Positions 45,915 through 55,499 are shown, numbered from the stretch's first letter. The stretch: 64,000 bases of DNA from Roseicella aerolata (GCF_020523605.1 NZ_JAJAQI010000006.1:102764-166763), one strand, 5' to 3'. A program made the numbers and translations. The notes: generated by a model not told the origin, from the sequence alone.

Positions 45915-47140
45915 CAGGCGGCCGCCAGCAGGCCGGCATCGCGCAGCCGGGCGAGCAGCGCCGGCGCATCCACCGCCGGATGCGCGGCGCGCAGCTCCGG
46001 TTCCGCCACATCCGGTCGCGCCAGGATCCAGCCTGCCGCCTCGGCCTCCGGCGGCGCCAGCGGCAGGCTGCCCTGCGCGGTCCTGATCACCCAGTCCGCG
46101 CCGCGCCGCACCGGCCTGGTGCCCGGCGCCAGCACCTTCCAGGCGGGGGCGTCCTCGCCGGCGCCCGCCGCCGCGACCTCCGGCGCCGCCAGCCCGCGCG
46201 CCGCCAGCAGGTCGTTGCCGCCGCGCTCGAACCGGTAGCCGGCGACGAAGCGCTCCAGCACCTCCATCACCTTCGGGTCGCGGCACAGCTCCGCGAGGCG
46301 CTGGCCGAGCAGCGCGGCCCGGCTGGTGAGAGCGAATTTCGCGGCGGCCGAGCCGTCCTGCCGCGGCAGCGGCTTGCGGAACTCCGCATCGTAGAGCGCC
46401 CGCTCATGCAGGATGTTGAGCAGGTCCATCCCGAGCGGCGCATGCACGCCATAGGCGATGTGGACCGAGGCCGGCGCCTCGGCCAGCGCGTCATGGTACC
46501 AGCCGCGCGGCAGGTAGAGGAGGTCGCCCGCCTTCAGCAGCACCTTCTCGCGCAGCCTGCCCTTGGCCTGCTCATGCTGCGCCTGGCTCACGGTGCGGAA
46601 GGCCGGGTGCGGGATGGGCCAGTCCGCGCGGCCTTCCCAGAGATTCCAGGTCTTCTCGCCCTCCACCTGCACCGCCCAGACATCATGGGTGTCGTAATGC
46701 GTCGGGAAGGCCTTGTGGCTCTGCCAGGAGATGTAGACATTGCCCTGCGCCTTGCCGAGCCCGGCGGATTCCAGCGCATGGCTGACCGCGGCGAGGCCGG
46801 GGGTCAGGCTGTCCACGTCGTTCAGCACCACGCTGGCGCCGCGCCGCACCCAGTCCTGCACCATCGCCGCCACCGGCTGCATCACCTGGTCGTTGTCCCG
46901 GCTGGTGGCGCGGGCGCAGTACTGCTCGGCCGGGATGGGCGTGCCGTCCAGCACCAGCTTCAGCGACTGGCTGGACCAGATATGCGTCATGTCCAGCAGC
47001 CGGTTGATCTGCCGCCAGGACAGCACGCCGGCGAATTTCGCCAGGCCCCCGCGGATGTGCAGCGGCTTGCGGTCATAATACTCGGCGAAGAACTGTTCCG
47101 GCGTCATCGGCGCCAGCAGCTCGGCGAAGGTCATGCTCAT
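45914..47140 (-). CDS. JmjC/cupin-type 2-oxoglutarate oxygenase (ROX-like)
   Basis: 408 residues. N-terminal MTPEQFFAEYYDRKPLHIRGG is typical of bacterial JmjC-like ribosomal oxygenases (YcfD group). The iron site is visible as HYDTHDVWAVQVEGEKTWNLWEG (His and Asp near 148-153) with the distal His in PASVHIAYG; KAGDLLYLPRGWYHDA lies on the cupin barrel. YcfD hydroxylates ribosomal protein L16; whether this protein does is unproven. It is longer than YcfD with a winged-helix-like C-terminus. Start at 47140; an ATG two codons later is equally possible. Confidence 0.82.
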   Translation of the reverse strand: MSMTFAELLAPMTPEQFFAEYYDRKPLHIRGGLAKFAGVLSWRQINRLLDMTHIWSSQSLKLVLDGTPIPAEQYCARATSRDNDQVMQPVAAMVQDWVRRGASVVLNDVDSLTPGLAAVSHALESAGLGKAQGNVYISWQSHKAFPTHYDTHDVWAVQVEGEKTWNLWEGRADWPIPHPAFRTVSQAQHEQAKGRLREKVLLKAGDLLYLPRGWYHDALAEAPASVHIAYGVHAPLGMDLLNILHERALYDAEFRKPLPRQDGSAAAKFALTSRAALLGQRLAELCRDPKVMEVLERFVAGYRFERGGNDLLAARGLAAPEVAAAGAGEDAPAWKVLAPGTRPVRRGADWVIRTAQGSLPLAPPEAEAAGWILARPDVAEPELRAAHPAVDAPALLARLRDAGLLAAA

Positions 47141-47282
47141 GGACGCCAAGCCTAACCGATCCGGGGCCGGCGGGTCATGCCCCAAGCGCTGTGCGCGGAA
47201 TCGCAACGGAGGCGGCGCGGGCGGGTTGTGCCCGGGCCGGGGAGGCCCGACCTAACCCATGGCCAGGGAGAATGACGCCGCC

Positions 47283-50200
47283 ATGACGGATCTTGCCCCC
47301 GCGGGCGATACCGCGCGCCAGGAACTGCTCCGCACGGCCGAGGAGGCGCTCGCCCGCCTCGCACCCGACCTGCCGCCGGATGCGGCGCGGCTGCTGCACC
47401 TGCTGCATGCGGGGGTGCCGACCGCCGAGCTTGCCGCCATGCCGGCCGAGGCGGTGGCGGCGGCTGCGGCCAGCCTCTTCGCCCTCGCCCAGGACCGGCC
47501 GCCGGGCCAGGCGCGCATCCGCCTGCTGCCGCCGGGGCCGGGCCAGGGTCCGCATGCGGTCGCCGAGATCGTCACCGACGACATGCCCTTCCTGGTGGAC
47601 AGCGCCCTTGGCGCGCTGGCGCGGCAGGGGCGGGTGGTGAAGCAATTGCTGCACCCGGTTGTGCCGGTGCGGCGGGACGCCGCCGGGCGGCTGCTCGCGC
47701 TGGACCCGCCGCCGGGGGAGGATGGCGGCGGCGCGGCCGAGAGCATGATGCGCATCACCCTTGGCGCCATGCCGGCCGCCATGCTGCCGGGCCAGGCCCG
47801 CGGCGCGGCGGATGACTGGCCGGCGCTGGAGGCGGCGCTGGACCGCGCCATGGCCGATGTCCGCCAGGCGGTGACGGATTTCCCCGATATGGCGGCGGCG
47901 CTGCGCAGGGCGGAGCAGGAGGTCGCCGCCGCGCCCCCAGGCGCCGAGCCGGGCGGGGCCGCCTTCCTGCGCTGGCTGGCCGAGGACAATTTCGTCCTGC
48001 TCGGCCACCGCCGCCTCGCGCTCTCGCCGGAGGGCGAGATCTCGGTCGTCGCGGCGGAGAATCTCGGCCTGCTGCGCGACCCGGACCTGCCGGTCTTCGA
48101 CGTGCTGCGCGACCCGGCGCATCTGCCGCCCGCCGTGCGCGCGGCGCTGGGGGAGCCGACGCCGGTCACGGTCGCCAAGGCCAATATGCGCAGCTCGGTG
48201 CACCGGCCGCAGCATGCCGATGTGGTGGCGACGCGCCTCTTCGGGCCGGACGGGCGCGTCACGGGCGGGCGGCTCTTCCTCGGCCTCTTCGCCGCCGCGG
48301 CCTACAACCGCAACCCGCGCAGCATCCCGATGCTGGCGGAGAAGGTGGGGCGCATCCAGGCCGCCTCCGGCCTCGATCCCGAGGGGCATGACGGACGGGC
48401 GCTGCGCAACATCCTCGACACCTGGCCGCGCGACGAGCTGTTCCAGGCGCCGGAGGCGGCGATCCTGGAGGGCGCGCGCCGCGCGCTCGACCTGCAGGTG
48501 CGCCCGCGCCCGGCGCTGGTGCTGCGCCCCGACCCCTTCGGGCGCTTCGTCTCCGCCATCGCCTGGCTGCCGCGCGACACCTTCGACACGCGGCTGCGGG
48601 AGCGCGTCGGCGCGATGCTGGCGCGGGCCTATGACGGGAGCCTCAGCGCCTTCTACATCGCGATGGGCGATTCGCCCCTGGCCCGCATCCACTACATCAT
48701 CGGCACCACGCCCGGCCGCGTGCCGGCGGTGGACGGGGCGGTGCTGGAGGCGGCGATCGCCCAGGCCGCCCGCAGCTTCCCCGACCGGCTGGCGGAGGCG
48801 CTGGCGGCCGAGCGCGGGGAGGGCGGCGCGGCCCGGGCGCTGGCGCGCTGGCGGGACGCCTTCCCCGCCGCCTACCGGGAGGGGGCGACGGGCGCCCAGG
48901 GCGTCGCCGACCTGGCGCTGGCCGAGCGTGCCCTGGCGGAGGGGAAGCCCGCCGCCGCGCTGGTGCATCCGCCGGGGGCGGAGGGGCTGCTGCTGCGCCT
49001 GGCCAATCCCGGCCGGCCGCTGCCCCTGGCCGATGTCCTGCCGCTCTTCGAGAGCCTGGACCTGCGGGCCATCGAGGAAGTGCCCTATCGGCTGGTGCCG
49101 GCGGATGGCGCGGCGGTGGTGCTGCATGTCTTCACGCTGCTGCCCGCCGCACCAGCGGGGCCGGAGCGATTCCCGGCGCTGCTCGAGGCCCTGGAGGCGC
49201 TGATGGACGGGCGCGCCGAGGCGGATGGCTTCAACCGGCTGGTGCTGCGCGCGGGCCTCGGCTGGCGGGAATGCTGGCTGCTGCGCGCGATGTACCGTTA
49301 CCTGAAGCAGGTGGGCTTCGGCTTCTCGCAGCAGGCGGTGGAGGCGGCCCTGGTGGCGCAGCCGCGGGCGGCGCGGCTGCTGCTCGACCTCTTCCATGCG
49401 CGCTTCGACCCCGATGGCGAGGGCGAGGCGGCGCTGCCTGCGGAATGGGTCGCGCTGCTCGACCAGGTGGAGAACCCGGACGAGGACCGCATCCTGACGC
49501 GGCTGCGCCGGCTGCTCGATGCCGTGCTGCGGACCAACTACCACCAGGGCAGGACCTGGCTGTCGCTGAAGATCGACAGCGCCGCGGCCGGCGAGATGCC
49601 GGCGCCAAGGCCCTGGCGGGAGATCTTCGTCCACTCGCCGCGGATGGAAGGCACCCATCTGCGCGCGGGGCCGGTGGCCCGGGGCGGGATCCGGTGGTCG
49701 GACCGCAGGGAGGATTACCGCACGGAAATCCTCGGCCTCATGAAGGCGCAACGGGTCAAGAACGTCGTCATCGTGCCGACCGGCGCCAAGGGCGGCTTCA
49801 TCGTCAAGCACCCGCCGCCCGCGAGCGACCGCGAGGCCTTCCTGGCCGAGGGCATCGAATGCTACCGCATCCTCGTCCGCGGCATGCTCGACATCACCGA
49901 CAACCTGGTGGAGGGCCGCGTGGTGCCGCCCGAGCGGATGGCGCGCCGCGACGGCGACGATCCCTATCTGGTCGTCGCCGCCGACAAGGGCACCGCCACC
50001 TTCTCCGACATCGCCAATGCGCTCTCGGCCGAATACGGCTTCTGGCTGGGCGATGCCTTCGCCAGTGGCGGCTCGGCCGGCTATGACCACAAGGCCATGG
50101 GCATCACCGCCCGCGGCGCCTGGGTGATGGTGGCGCGGCATTTTTCCGAAATGGGCCACGACATCTTCGCGCAGGAATTCACCTGCGCGGGCGTCGGCGA

Positions 50201-51968
50201 CATGAGCGGCGACGTTTTCGGCAACGGGTTGCTGATCAGCCGCAAGACGAAGCTGGTCGCGGCCTTCGACCACCGGCACATCTTCCTCGACCCCGATCCG
50301 GACCCGGACACCAGCTATGCCGAGCGGGCGCGGCTCTTCGCCCTGCCGCGCTCCTCCTGGGCGGATTACGACAAGGCGCTCATCTCGCATGGCGGCGGGG
50401 TCTTCCCGCGCACGCTGAAGACCATCCCGCTCTCGCCCGAGATCCGTGCGCTGCTCGGCCTCGAGGCGGAGCGCGCCGAGCCCGCGCAGGTGATGCAGGC
50501 GATCCTGAAGGCGCGGGTCGATCTGCTCTATTTCGGCGGCATCGGCACCTATGTGAAAGCGGACACGGAAAGCCAGGCCGAGGCCGGCGACCGCGCCAAC
50601 GACGCCATCCGCGTGAACGGCGCGGAACTGCGGGCGAAGGTGGTGGGGGAGGGCGCCAATCTCGCCGTCACCCAGGCCGGGCGCGTCGAATACGCGCGCG
50701 CCGGCGGGAGGATCAACACCGATGCGCTGGACAACGCCGCCGGCGTCTCGACCAGCGACCATGAGGTCAACATCAAGATCCTGCTGGCCGATGCCGAGCG
50801 GAGCGGCCGGCTGACGCGGGTGCAGCGCGACGCGCTGCTGCGGGAGATGACGGCGGAGGTCGGCCAGCTGGTGCTGCGCGACAACCACCGCCAGCACCTG
50901 GCGGTGACGCTGGAGGAGCGGCTGGGCGCCGAGGCGATGCCGGCCCAGGCGATGCTGATGGCGCGGCTGGAAGCGGCCGGCGTGCTGGATCGCAGCGTCG
51001 CCGGTCTGCCGGATGCGGCGACCATGCTCGCGCGCATCGGGGCGGGGGATGCGCTGACGCGCCCGGCGATCTGCGCCCTGCTGCCGCTGGCGAAGCTCTG
51101 GCTGACCGATGCGGTGGCGGAGAGCGACCTGCCGGACGACCCGGCCTTCGGGCCGGTGCTGCTGGCCTATTTCCCGAAGCCCCTGCAGCAGCGCTTCCCC
51201 GACCTGATCGCGCGGCACCGGCTGCGGCGGGAGCTGGTGGCGACCGCCATTGCCAATGAGGTGGCGAACCGGCTGGGCTGCGCCGGCCTCGCGCGCCTCG
51301 CGGCCGAGGCCGGGCCGGTCGCCGCAGCCCGCGCCGCCTGGCTGGCCGGGGAGGGCTTCGGCCTGCCCGAGGCGGCGGATGCGGCGGATGCCGCGCCCGC
51401 GCCGGCAGCGGCGAGGCTGGAGGTGCTGCTGGCGCTGCGGCGGCTGCAGGAGGAGGCGGCGCAGGCGCTGCTCGGCACCGCCGAGGGCCCGGTCGGGACG
51501 GCGCTGGAGGCGCTGCGGCCTGGCCTTGCGGCCCTGGTGGCAGCCGCGGGGACGGAGACCCCCGGCGCGGCATCCTGGCGTGCCGCCGGCATCCCGGAGC
51601 GCGCCGTGGTCCTGGCCGCCGCCGCGCCGCGCCTGGCCGCCGCGCCGATCGTGCTGCGCCTCGCCGCCGAGACCGGCGCGCCGGCCGAGGCCGCGGCGAC
51701 CGCCTGGGCCGAGATCGGTGCCCGCTTCCGGATCGACGCGCTGCGCCAGGCGGCCGCCGCCGCGCCCGCGCCCGGTGCCTTCGGTCCCCGCGCCAGGACG
51801 GCGCTGCTGGAGGATCTCGGCGCCGCCCAGGCCCGGCTGGCGGCGGCGCGGCTGCGCGGGCAGGTGCCGGACGGCGCGGCCCTGGCGCAGCTTGCGCAGG
51901 AGGCGGTGACGGCCGGCGACCTCGCGGCGATCGGCGTCGCCGTGCGGGCGTTGCGGACCCTGGCATAG
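47283..51968 (+). CDS. NAD-specific glutamate dehydrogenase, large (180-kDa-type)
   Basis: 1561 residues, as expected for the bacterial large-subunit family. N-terminal regulatory region with ACT-like segments (about 1-650). Catalytic core: GPVARGGIRWSDRREDYRTEILGLMKAQRVKN, IVPTGAKGGFIVKHPP (substrate Lys near 837), AFASGGSAGYDHKAMGITARGAW, DMSGDVFGNGLL and GEGANLAVTQAGRVEYARAGGRINTDALDNAAGVSTSDHEVNIKILL. It deaminates glutamate to 2-oxoglutarate with NAD, a catabolic role. AGGGAGA about 12 bp before the ATG at 47283 favours that start; an ATG at 47259 would add eight residues. Followed after 29 bp by an MFS gene. Confidence 0.93.
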   Translation: MTDLAPAGDTARQELLRTAEEALARLAPDLPPDAARLLHLLHAGVPTAELAAMPAEAVAAAAASLFALAQDRPPGQARIRLLPPGPGQGPHAVAEIVTDDMPFLVDSALGALARQGRVVKQLLHPVVPVRRDAAGRLLALDPPPGEDGGGAAESMMRITLGAMPAAMLPGQARGAADDWPALEAALDRAMADVRQAVTDFPDMAAALRRAEQEVAAAPPGAEPGGAAFLRWLAEDNFVLLGHRRLALSPEGEISVVAAENLGLLRDPDLPVFDVLRDPAHLPPAVRAALGEPTPVTVAKANMRSSVHRPQHADVVATRLFGPDGRVTGGRLFLGLFAAAAYNRNPRSIPMLAEKVGRIQAASGLDPEGHDGRALRNILDTWPRDELFQAPEAAILEGARRALDLQVRPRPALVLRPDPFGRFVSAIAWLPRDTFDTRLRERVGAMLARAYDGSLSAFYIAMGDSPLARIHYIIGTTPGRVPAVDGAVLEAAIAQAARSFPDRLAEALAAERGEGGAARALARWRDAFPAAYREGATGAQGVADLALAERALAEGKPAAALVHPPGAEGLLLRLANPGRPLPLADVLPLFESLDLRAIEEVPYRLVPADGAAVVLHVFTLLPAAPAGPERFPALLEALEALMDGRAEADGFNRLVLRAGLGWRECWLLRAMYRYLKQVGFGFSQQAVEAALVAQPRAARLLLDLFHARFDPDGEGEAALPAEWVALLDQVENPDEDRILTRLRRLLDAVLRTNYHQGRTWLSLKIDSAAAGEMPAPRPWREIFVHSPRMEGTHLRAGPVARGGIRWSDRREDYRTEILGLMKAQRVKNVVIVPTGAKGGFIVKHPPPASDREAFLAEGIECYRILVRGMLDITDNLVEGRVVPPERMARRDGDDPYLVVAADKGTATFSDIANALSAEYGFWLGDAFASGGSAGYDHKAMGITARGAWVMVARHFSEMGHDIFAQEFTCAGVGDMSGDVFGNGLLISRKTKLVAAFDHRHIFLDPDPDPDTSYAERARLFALPRSSWADYDKALISHGGGVFPRTLKTIPLSPEIRALLGLEAERAEPAQVMQAILKARVDLLYFGGIGTYVKADTESQAEAGDRANDAIRVNGAELRAKVVGEGANLAVTQAGRVEYARAGGRINTDALDNAAGVSTSDHEVNIKILLADAERSGRLTRVQRDALLREMTAEVGQLVLRDNHRQHLAVTLEERLGAEAMPAQAMLMARLEAAGVLDRSVAGLPDAATMLARIGAGDALTRPAICALLPLAKLWLTDAVAESDLPDDPAFGPVLLAYFPKPLQQRFPDLIARHRLRRELVATAIANEVANRLGCAGLARLAAEAGPVAAARAAWLAGEGFGLPEAADAADAAPAPAAARLEVLLALRRLQEEAAQALLGTAEGPVGTALEALRPGLAALVAAAGTETPGAASWRAAGIPERAVVLAAAAPRLAAAPIVLRLAAETGAPAEAAATAWAEIGARFRIDALRQAAAAAPAPGAFGPRARTALLEDLGAAQARLAAARLRGQVPDGAALAQLAQEAVTAGDLAAIGVAVRALRTLA

Positions 51969-51997
51969 CGGATGCGAAGCGGGGCAGTCTGCCCCGC

Positions 51998-53248
51998 ATG
52001 AACCGTCGCGCCTGGGCCTGGGCCCTGTATGACTGGGCGAACAGCGCCTTTCCGACGATCGTCTCCACCTTCGTCATCGCCGCCTATTTCGCCCGCGGCA
52101 TCGCGCCCGATCCCGCCACGGGCCAGGCGCAATGGGGCTGGATGCAGACCCTGGCCGGGATCGGCATCGCGCTGCTCTCGCCGCTGCTGGGCGCCGTCGC
52201 GGATGCGGGCGGGCGCAGGCGGCTCATGCTCGCGCTCTGCACCGCGGTGCTGGTGCTGGCCACGGCCGGGATCTGGTTCGCCCGGCCCGATCCGGCCTTC
52301 ACCCTCTGGGCGCTCGCCTGCGTCGGCCTGGCGACCCTCGCCTTCGAACTGGCGATGGTCTTCTACAACGCGCTGCTGCCGCAGGTCGCCGGGGAGAGGG
52401 AGATGGGCCGCGTCTCCGGCCTCGCCTGGGGGCTCGGCTATGCCGGCGGCCTGCTCTGCCTCGTCATCGCCCTGGTGCTGCTTGTGCGGCCGGATCCCTC
52501 GCCCTTCGGCCTCGACCGCGGGCAGGCGGAGCATGTGCGGGCGACGGCGCTGCTGACCGCGGCCTGGATCGCGCTCTTCGCCTGGCCGGTGCTGCTGGCC
52601 CTGCCCGATCCCGCCGGCGCGCGCCCGCCATGGGGCGCTGCCATGCGCGACGGCCTCGCCGAGATCACCGCCGTGCTGCGCCGGCTGCCGAGCAACCCCG
52701 GCCTCGCGCGCTTCCTGGTGGCGCGGCTGTTCTACACGGATGGCCTCAACACCCTGTTTGCCTTCGGCGCCATCTATGCCGCCGGCGTCTTCGGCATGGG
52801 GTTCGAGGAGATTCTGCTCTTCGGCATCGCGCTGAACCTCACCGCCGGGCTCGGCGCCGCCGGCTTCGGCCTGGTGGAGGACCGGCTCGGCTCGAAGCGC
52901 ACCGTCATGGTGGCGCTCTCGGCGTTGATCCTGCTCGGCTCCGGGCTGCTGGTGGCGGAGGGCAAGTCGTTCTTCTGGGCGCTGGCCCTCGCGCTCGGCA
53001 TCTTCATCGGCCCGGCCCAGGCGGCCAGCCGGACGCTGATGGCGCGGCTTTCCCCGCCGGCCGAGGTGGCGGCGCATTTCGGCCTCTTCGCCCTCTCGGG
53101 CCGCATCACCGGCTTCCTCGGCCCCGCCCTGCTGGCCGCGGTCACGACGGCGACCGGCAGCCAGCGCGCCGGCATGGCCACGGTGGTGGTGTTCCTGGCG
53201 CTTGGGGCGGTGATCCTGGCGGGCGTGCGGGAGCCGGCGCGCGGCTGA
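51998..53248 (+). CDS. MFS transporter, UMF1 (Atg22-like) family
   Basis: 416 residues. AWALYDWANSAFPTIVSTFVIAAYFARG is the family signature at helix 1; SPLLGAVADAGGRRR matches the loop 2-3 motif; LARFLVARLFYTDGLNTLFAFGAIYA begins the second half. Twelve helices predicted. Fungal Atg22 exports amino acids from vacuoles; bacterial members are poorly known. It begins 29 bp after the glutamate dehydrogenase gene and may be co-transcribed, which would fit amino-acid metabolism. A short hairpin (GGGGCAG-TCT-GCCCC) covers its translation start region. Confidence 0.86.
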   Translation: MNRRAWAWALYDWANSAFPTIVSTFVIAAYFARGIAPDPATGQAQWGWMQTLAGIGIALLSPLLGAVADAGGRRRLMLALCTAVLVLATAGIWFARPDPAFTLWALACVGLATLAFELAMVFYNALLPQVAGEREMGRVSGLAWGLGYAGGLLCLVIALVLLVRPDPSPFGLDRGQAEHVRATALLTAAWIALFAWPVLLALPDPAGARPPWGAAMRDGLAEITAVLRRLPSNPGLARFLVARLFYTDGLNTLFAFGAIYAAGVFGMGFEEILLFGIALNLTAGLGAAGFGLVEDRLGSKRTVMVALSALILLGSGLLVAEGKSFFWALALALGIFIGPAQAASRTLMARLSPPAEVAAHFGLFALSGRITGFLGPALLAAVTTATGSQRAGMATVVVFLALGAVILAGVREPARG

Positions 53249-53299
53249 GCGGCGCGCCATGCCCGGCCGCGCCCTGTCCAGCGCGGCCGGCCGCCCCGG

Positions 53300-53405
53300 C
53301 TACGGCGGATTGCGTTCGTATCTGAACGCCCATCCGCTGCAGCTCTTGTTGTTTTTCGAGCAGCTTCACGCTCCCGGGCGTTCACGCCCGTCCGCGATCT
53401 GCTCT
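53300..53405 (-). repeat. Dispersed bipartite palindromic repeat, copy 5
   Basis: Arms GCGGATTGCGTTC (from 53305) and GAACGCCCATCCGCTGCAG; T-rich spacer TTGTTGTTTTTCG; box with GAGCAG, the inner hairpin CGGGCGTTCACGCCCG and the end GATCTGCTCTA. The final CTA (53404-53406) is the TAG stop of the CBS-domain gene on the minus strand. It lies between convergent genes. Confidence 0.85.
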
Positions 53406-54102
53406 AAACCCCGCCGTAGAGATAGACCGGCATGGGCTGGGTCTTGTCCACCACGCCCTTCACGCCTGGCACCTGCTCGGCCAGCACCCGGAGGCCGCGC
53501 TTGACCTGCTCGGTCCGCATGAAGCCGTGGAACTCCACGATGCCGTCCTTCACCTCGACCAGCGTGTAGAAGGTGTCGGCCCAGGGCTCCTTGCGCATGG
53601 CCGCCAGCACCGCCTGGCGGATGCGTTCATCCGAAAGCTCGCCCTCCACCCGCGGCGGCGAGACCAGCGCCCGCAGCAGATCGGCGCGGGAGACGATGCC
53701 GCGCAACCGGCCGTCCTGCAGCACCAGCACGCGGCGGATGCCCCGCTCCTCCATCAGGTGGGCGATATGCGTCGCGGTGTCCGCCTCGCTCACCGCGACC
53801 ACCTCCTCGGTCATGATCTCCTCGGCCGTGCTGCCATGGGTGCGGGCATAGCGGTCGGCCTGCGCGCCCGGATCGGAGAAGAGCGAACGCAGCCAGCCCT
53901 GCGGCTGGTCCTCCTCGCCCGCCAGGCGGCGGATCAGGTCGGCCTCGGTCACGACGCCCAGCACCTTGCCGGCCTTGTCCATCACCGGCACGGCGGAGAT
54001 GCCGCGCTCCGCCAGCAGCCGCGCCACCGCGATCACCGGGGTCTCCGGCGGCACGGTCACGACATCGGGTGTCATCAGGTCGCGGGCGGTCAGGTGGGAC
54101 AT
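53404..54102 (-). CDS. CBS-pair protein with C-terminal BON domain
   Basis: 232 residues from the ATG at 54102. Two CBS motifs: ARDLMTPDVVTVPPETPVIAVARLLAERGISAVPVMDKAGKVLGVVTEADLIRR (1-60) and AEEIMTEEVVAVSEADTATHIAHLMEERGIRRVLVLQDGRLRGIVSRADLLRAL (about 90-145). The BON domain (about 155-225) reads DERIRQAVLAAMRKEPWADTFYTLVEVKDGIVEFHGFMRTEQ. CBS pairs bind adenylates; BON is linked to membrane association. Common in alphaproteobacteria, role undefined. Its stop codon is supplied by the dispersed repeat. Confidence 0.9.
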   Translation of the reverse strand: MSHLTARDLMTPDVVTVPPETPVIAVARLLAERGISAVPVMDKAGKVLGVVTEADLIRRLAGEEDQPQGWLRSLFSDPGAQADRYARTHGSTAEEIMTEEVVAVSEADTATHIAHLMEERGIRRVLVLQDGRLRGIVSRADLLRALVSPPRVEGELSDERIRQAVLAAMRKEPWADTFYTLVEVKDGIVEFHGFMRTEQVKRGLRVLAEQVPGVKGVVDKTQPMPVYLYGGV

Positions 54103-54309
54103 GGATTCCTCCATCGGAACATGCCGGAAGCCTGCGCTCCTCCCGCCGCGCGGGCCTTGAGGCAGCGCAAGCAGGGCCGGTTCGCCACCAGTCCCGATGC
54201 TGCAACCGCCACCATTGCCCGGGGTTTCCAGGCGGGAGCTGCCCCTTTTGCGGATCAATCGCCGCGACTATCTATACCACCAACGAAACCCATCCGGGAG
54301 GATGACTCC

Positions 54310-55287
54310 ATGACCGGCCCCACCCGCCGCACCCTGATCGCCACGGGCGCCGCCGCCCTTGCCCTGCCCGGCCTGGCACGGGCGCAAGGCAGCACGCAAC
54401 TCGCCATCGCCACCGGCACCACGGGCGGCGTCTACTACCCGCTGGGCGGCGCGCTCGCGAACATCCTGTCGCGCAACATCCCGGGCATGAGCGCGACCGT
54501 CGAGGTCACCGGCGGCTCCATCGCCAACAACCAGCTGCTCGGCGCCGGCCGGGTCGGGCTGATCTTCAGCCAGGTGGATGCCAGCGTGGACGCCGTCCGC
54601 GGGGAGGACCGCTTCCGCGGCCGCCCGGTGAAGGTGCGCGCCATCGCCGTGCTCTACACCAACCGCATGCAGGTGGTGACCACCGCCGCCTCCGGCATCC
54701 GGACCATGGCCGACCTGAAGGGCAAGCGCGTCTCGACCGGCGCGCCCGGCTCGGCCACCGAGATCATGGCCTTCCGCCTGATCGAGGGCGCCGGCCTCGA
54801 CCGCGAGAAGGATTTCCGCGCGCGCGAGCGCCTGTCGCCCGCCGAGAGCACCAACGCCATCAAGGACGGCAAGCTGGACGCGTATTTCTTCGTCTCCGGC
54901 GTGCCGACCAGCGCCGTCACCGATCTCGGCGCCTCGCCCGGCGTGCAGCTGCGCCTGATCGACCATGCGGAATACGTCCCGAAGATCACGGAGAAGCACG
55001 GGCCGGTCTATTTCCCGGAAGTGATCCCCGCCGGCACCTATCCGGGCCAGACCACCGACAACCAGCAGATGTCGGTCGCCAACATCCTGGCGGTGCTGGA
55101 CACCATGCCGGACGCCATGGTCCGCCAGATCCTCGAGACCACCTGGGCCAATCGCGCCGACCTGGCGACGGTCCATGCCGAGGGCCGCAACTTCACCCTC
55201 GACAAGCAGAAGACCGCCGCCGCCGGCGTGCCCTGGCACCCCGCCGCCGAGGCTTTCTGGAAGGCCCAGGGCGCGACGCTGGCCTGA
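54310..55287 (+). CDS. TAXI-family TRAP transporter solute-binding protein
   Basis: 325 residues. Tat-like signal (TRRTLIATGAAALALPGLARA), then STQLAIATGTTGGVYYPLGGALANILSRNIPGMSATVEVTGGSIANNQLLGAGRVGL, the hallmark of TAXI proteins, and LKGKRVSTGAPGSATEIMAFRLIEGAGL. GGGAGGATG upstream of the ATG. It delivers a ligand (glutamate or other organic acids in known cases) to the fused TRAP permease encoded 242 bp downstream; a structured repeat element fills that gap. Confidence 0.92.
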   Translation: MTGPTRRTLIATGAAALALPGLARAQGSTQLAIATGTTGGVYYPLGGALANILSRNIPGMSATVEVTGGSIANNQLLGAGRVGLIFSQVDASVDAVRGEDRFRGRPVKVRAIAVLYTNRMQVVTTAASGIRTMADLKGKRVSTGAPGSATEIMAFRLIEGAGLDREKDFRARERLSPAESTNAIKDGKLDAYFFVSGVPTSAVTDLGASPGVQLRLIDHAEYVPKITEKHGPVYFPEVIPAGTYPGQTTDNQQMSVANILAVLDTMPDAMVRQILETTWANRADLATVHAEGRNFTLDKQKTAAAGVPWHPAAEAFWKAQGATLA

Positions 55288-55316
55288 GGCCACACGGGCG
55301 TCTGATCGGGGACGTT

Positions 55317-55499
55317 GCAGGGGGCGCTGCCCCCTGCACCCCCGCCGGGGACCGAACCGGTCCCCGGCCCCCTGTGTCAGTCCATCGCCATGAGGGGGGA
55401 CCCCATCGGGCCCCCCCCCCTCATGGCGATAAACTCATGGGATCCAAGGGCCTTTCGGCCCTTGGCGGGAGGGTGCAGGGAGGGCAGCGCCCTCCCTGC
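55317..55499 (+). repeat. Five-hairpin intra-operonic element, copy 1
   Basis: In order: GCAGGGGG/CCCCCTGC hairpin (55317-55337); GGGGACCGAACCGGTCCCC (55347-55365); a central 16-bp perfect stem (55384-55399 with 55415-55430, 15-nt loop, beginning ATCGCCATGAGG); CCAAGGGCC/GGCCCTTGG with a TTTC loop (55444-55465); GCAGGGAGGGC/GCCCTCCCTGC (55475-55499). It lies between the TRAP binding-protein and permease genes, 30 bp before the latter. The same order occurs on the minus strand at 62765-62946. No protein is encoded. Confidence 0.85.

Noticed and set aside
47175..51218. 1347-codon minus-strand frame opposite glutamate dehydrogenase
   Set aside because: Antisense shadow with low-complexity composition; the sense strand encodes a full, motif-complete enzyme.
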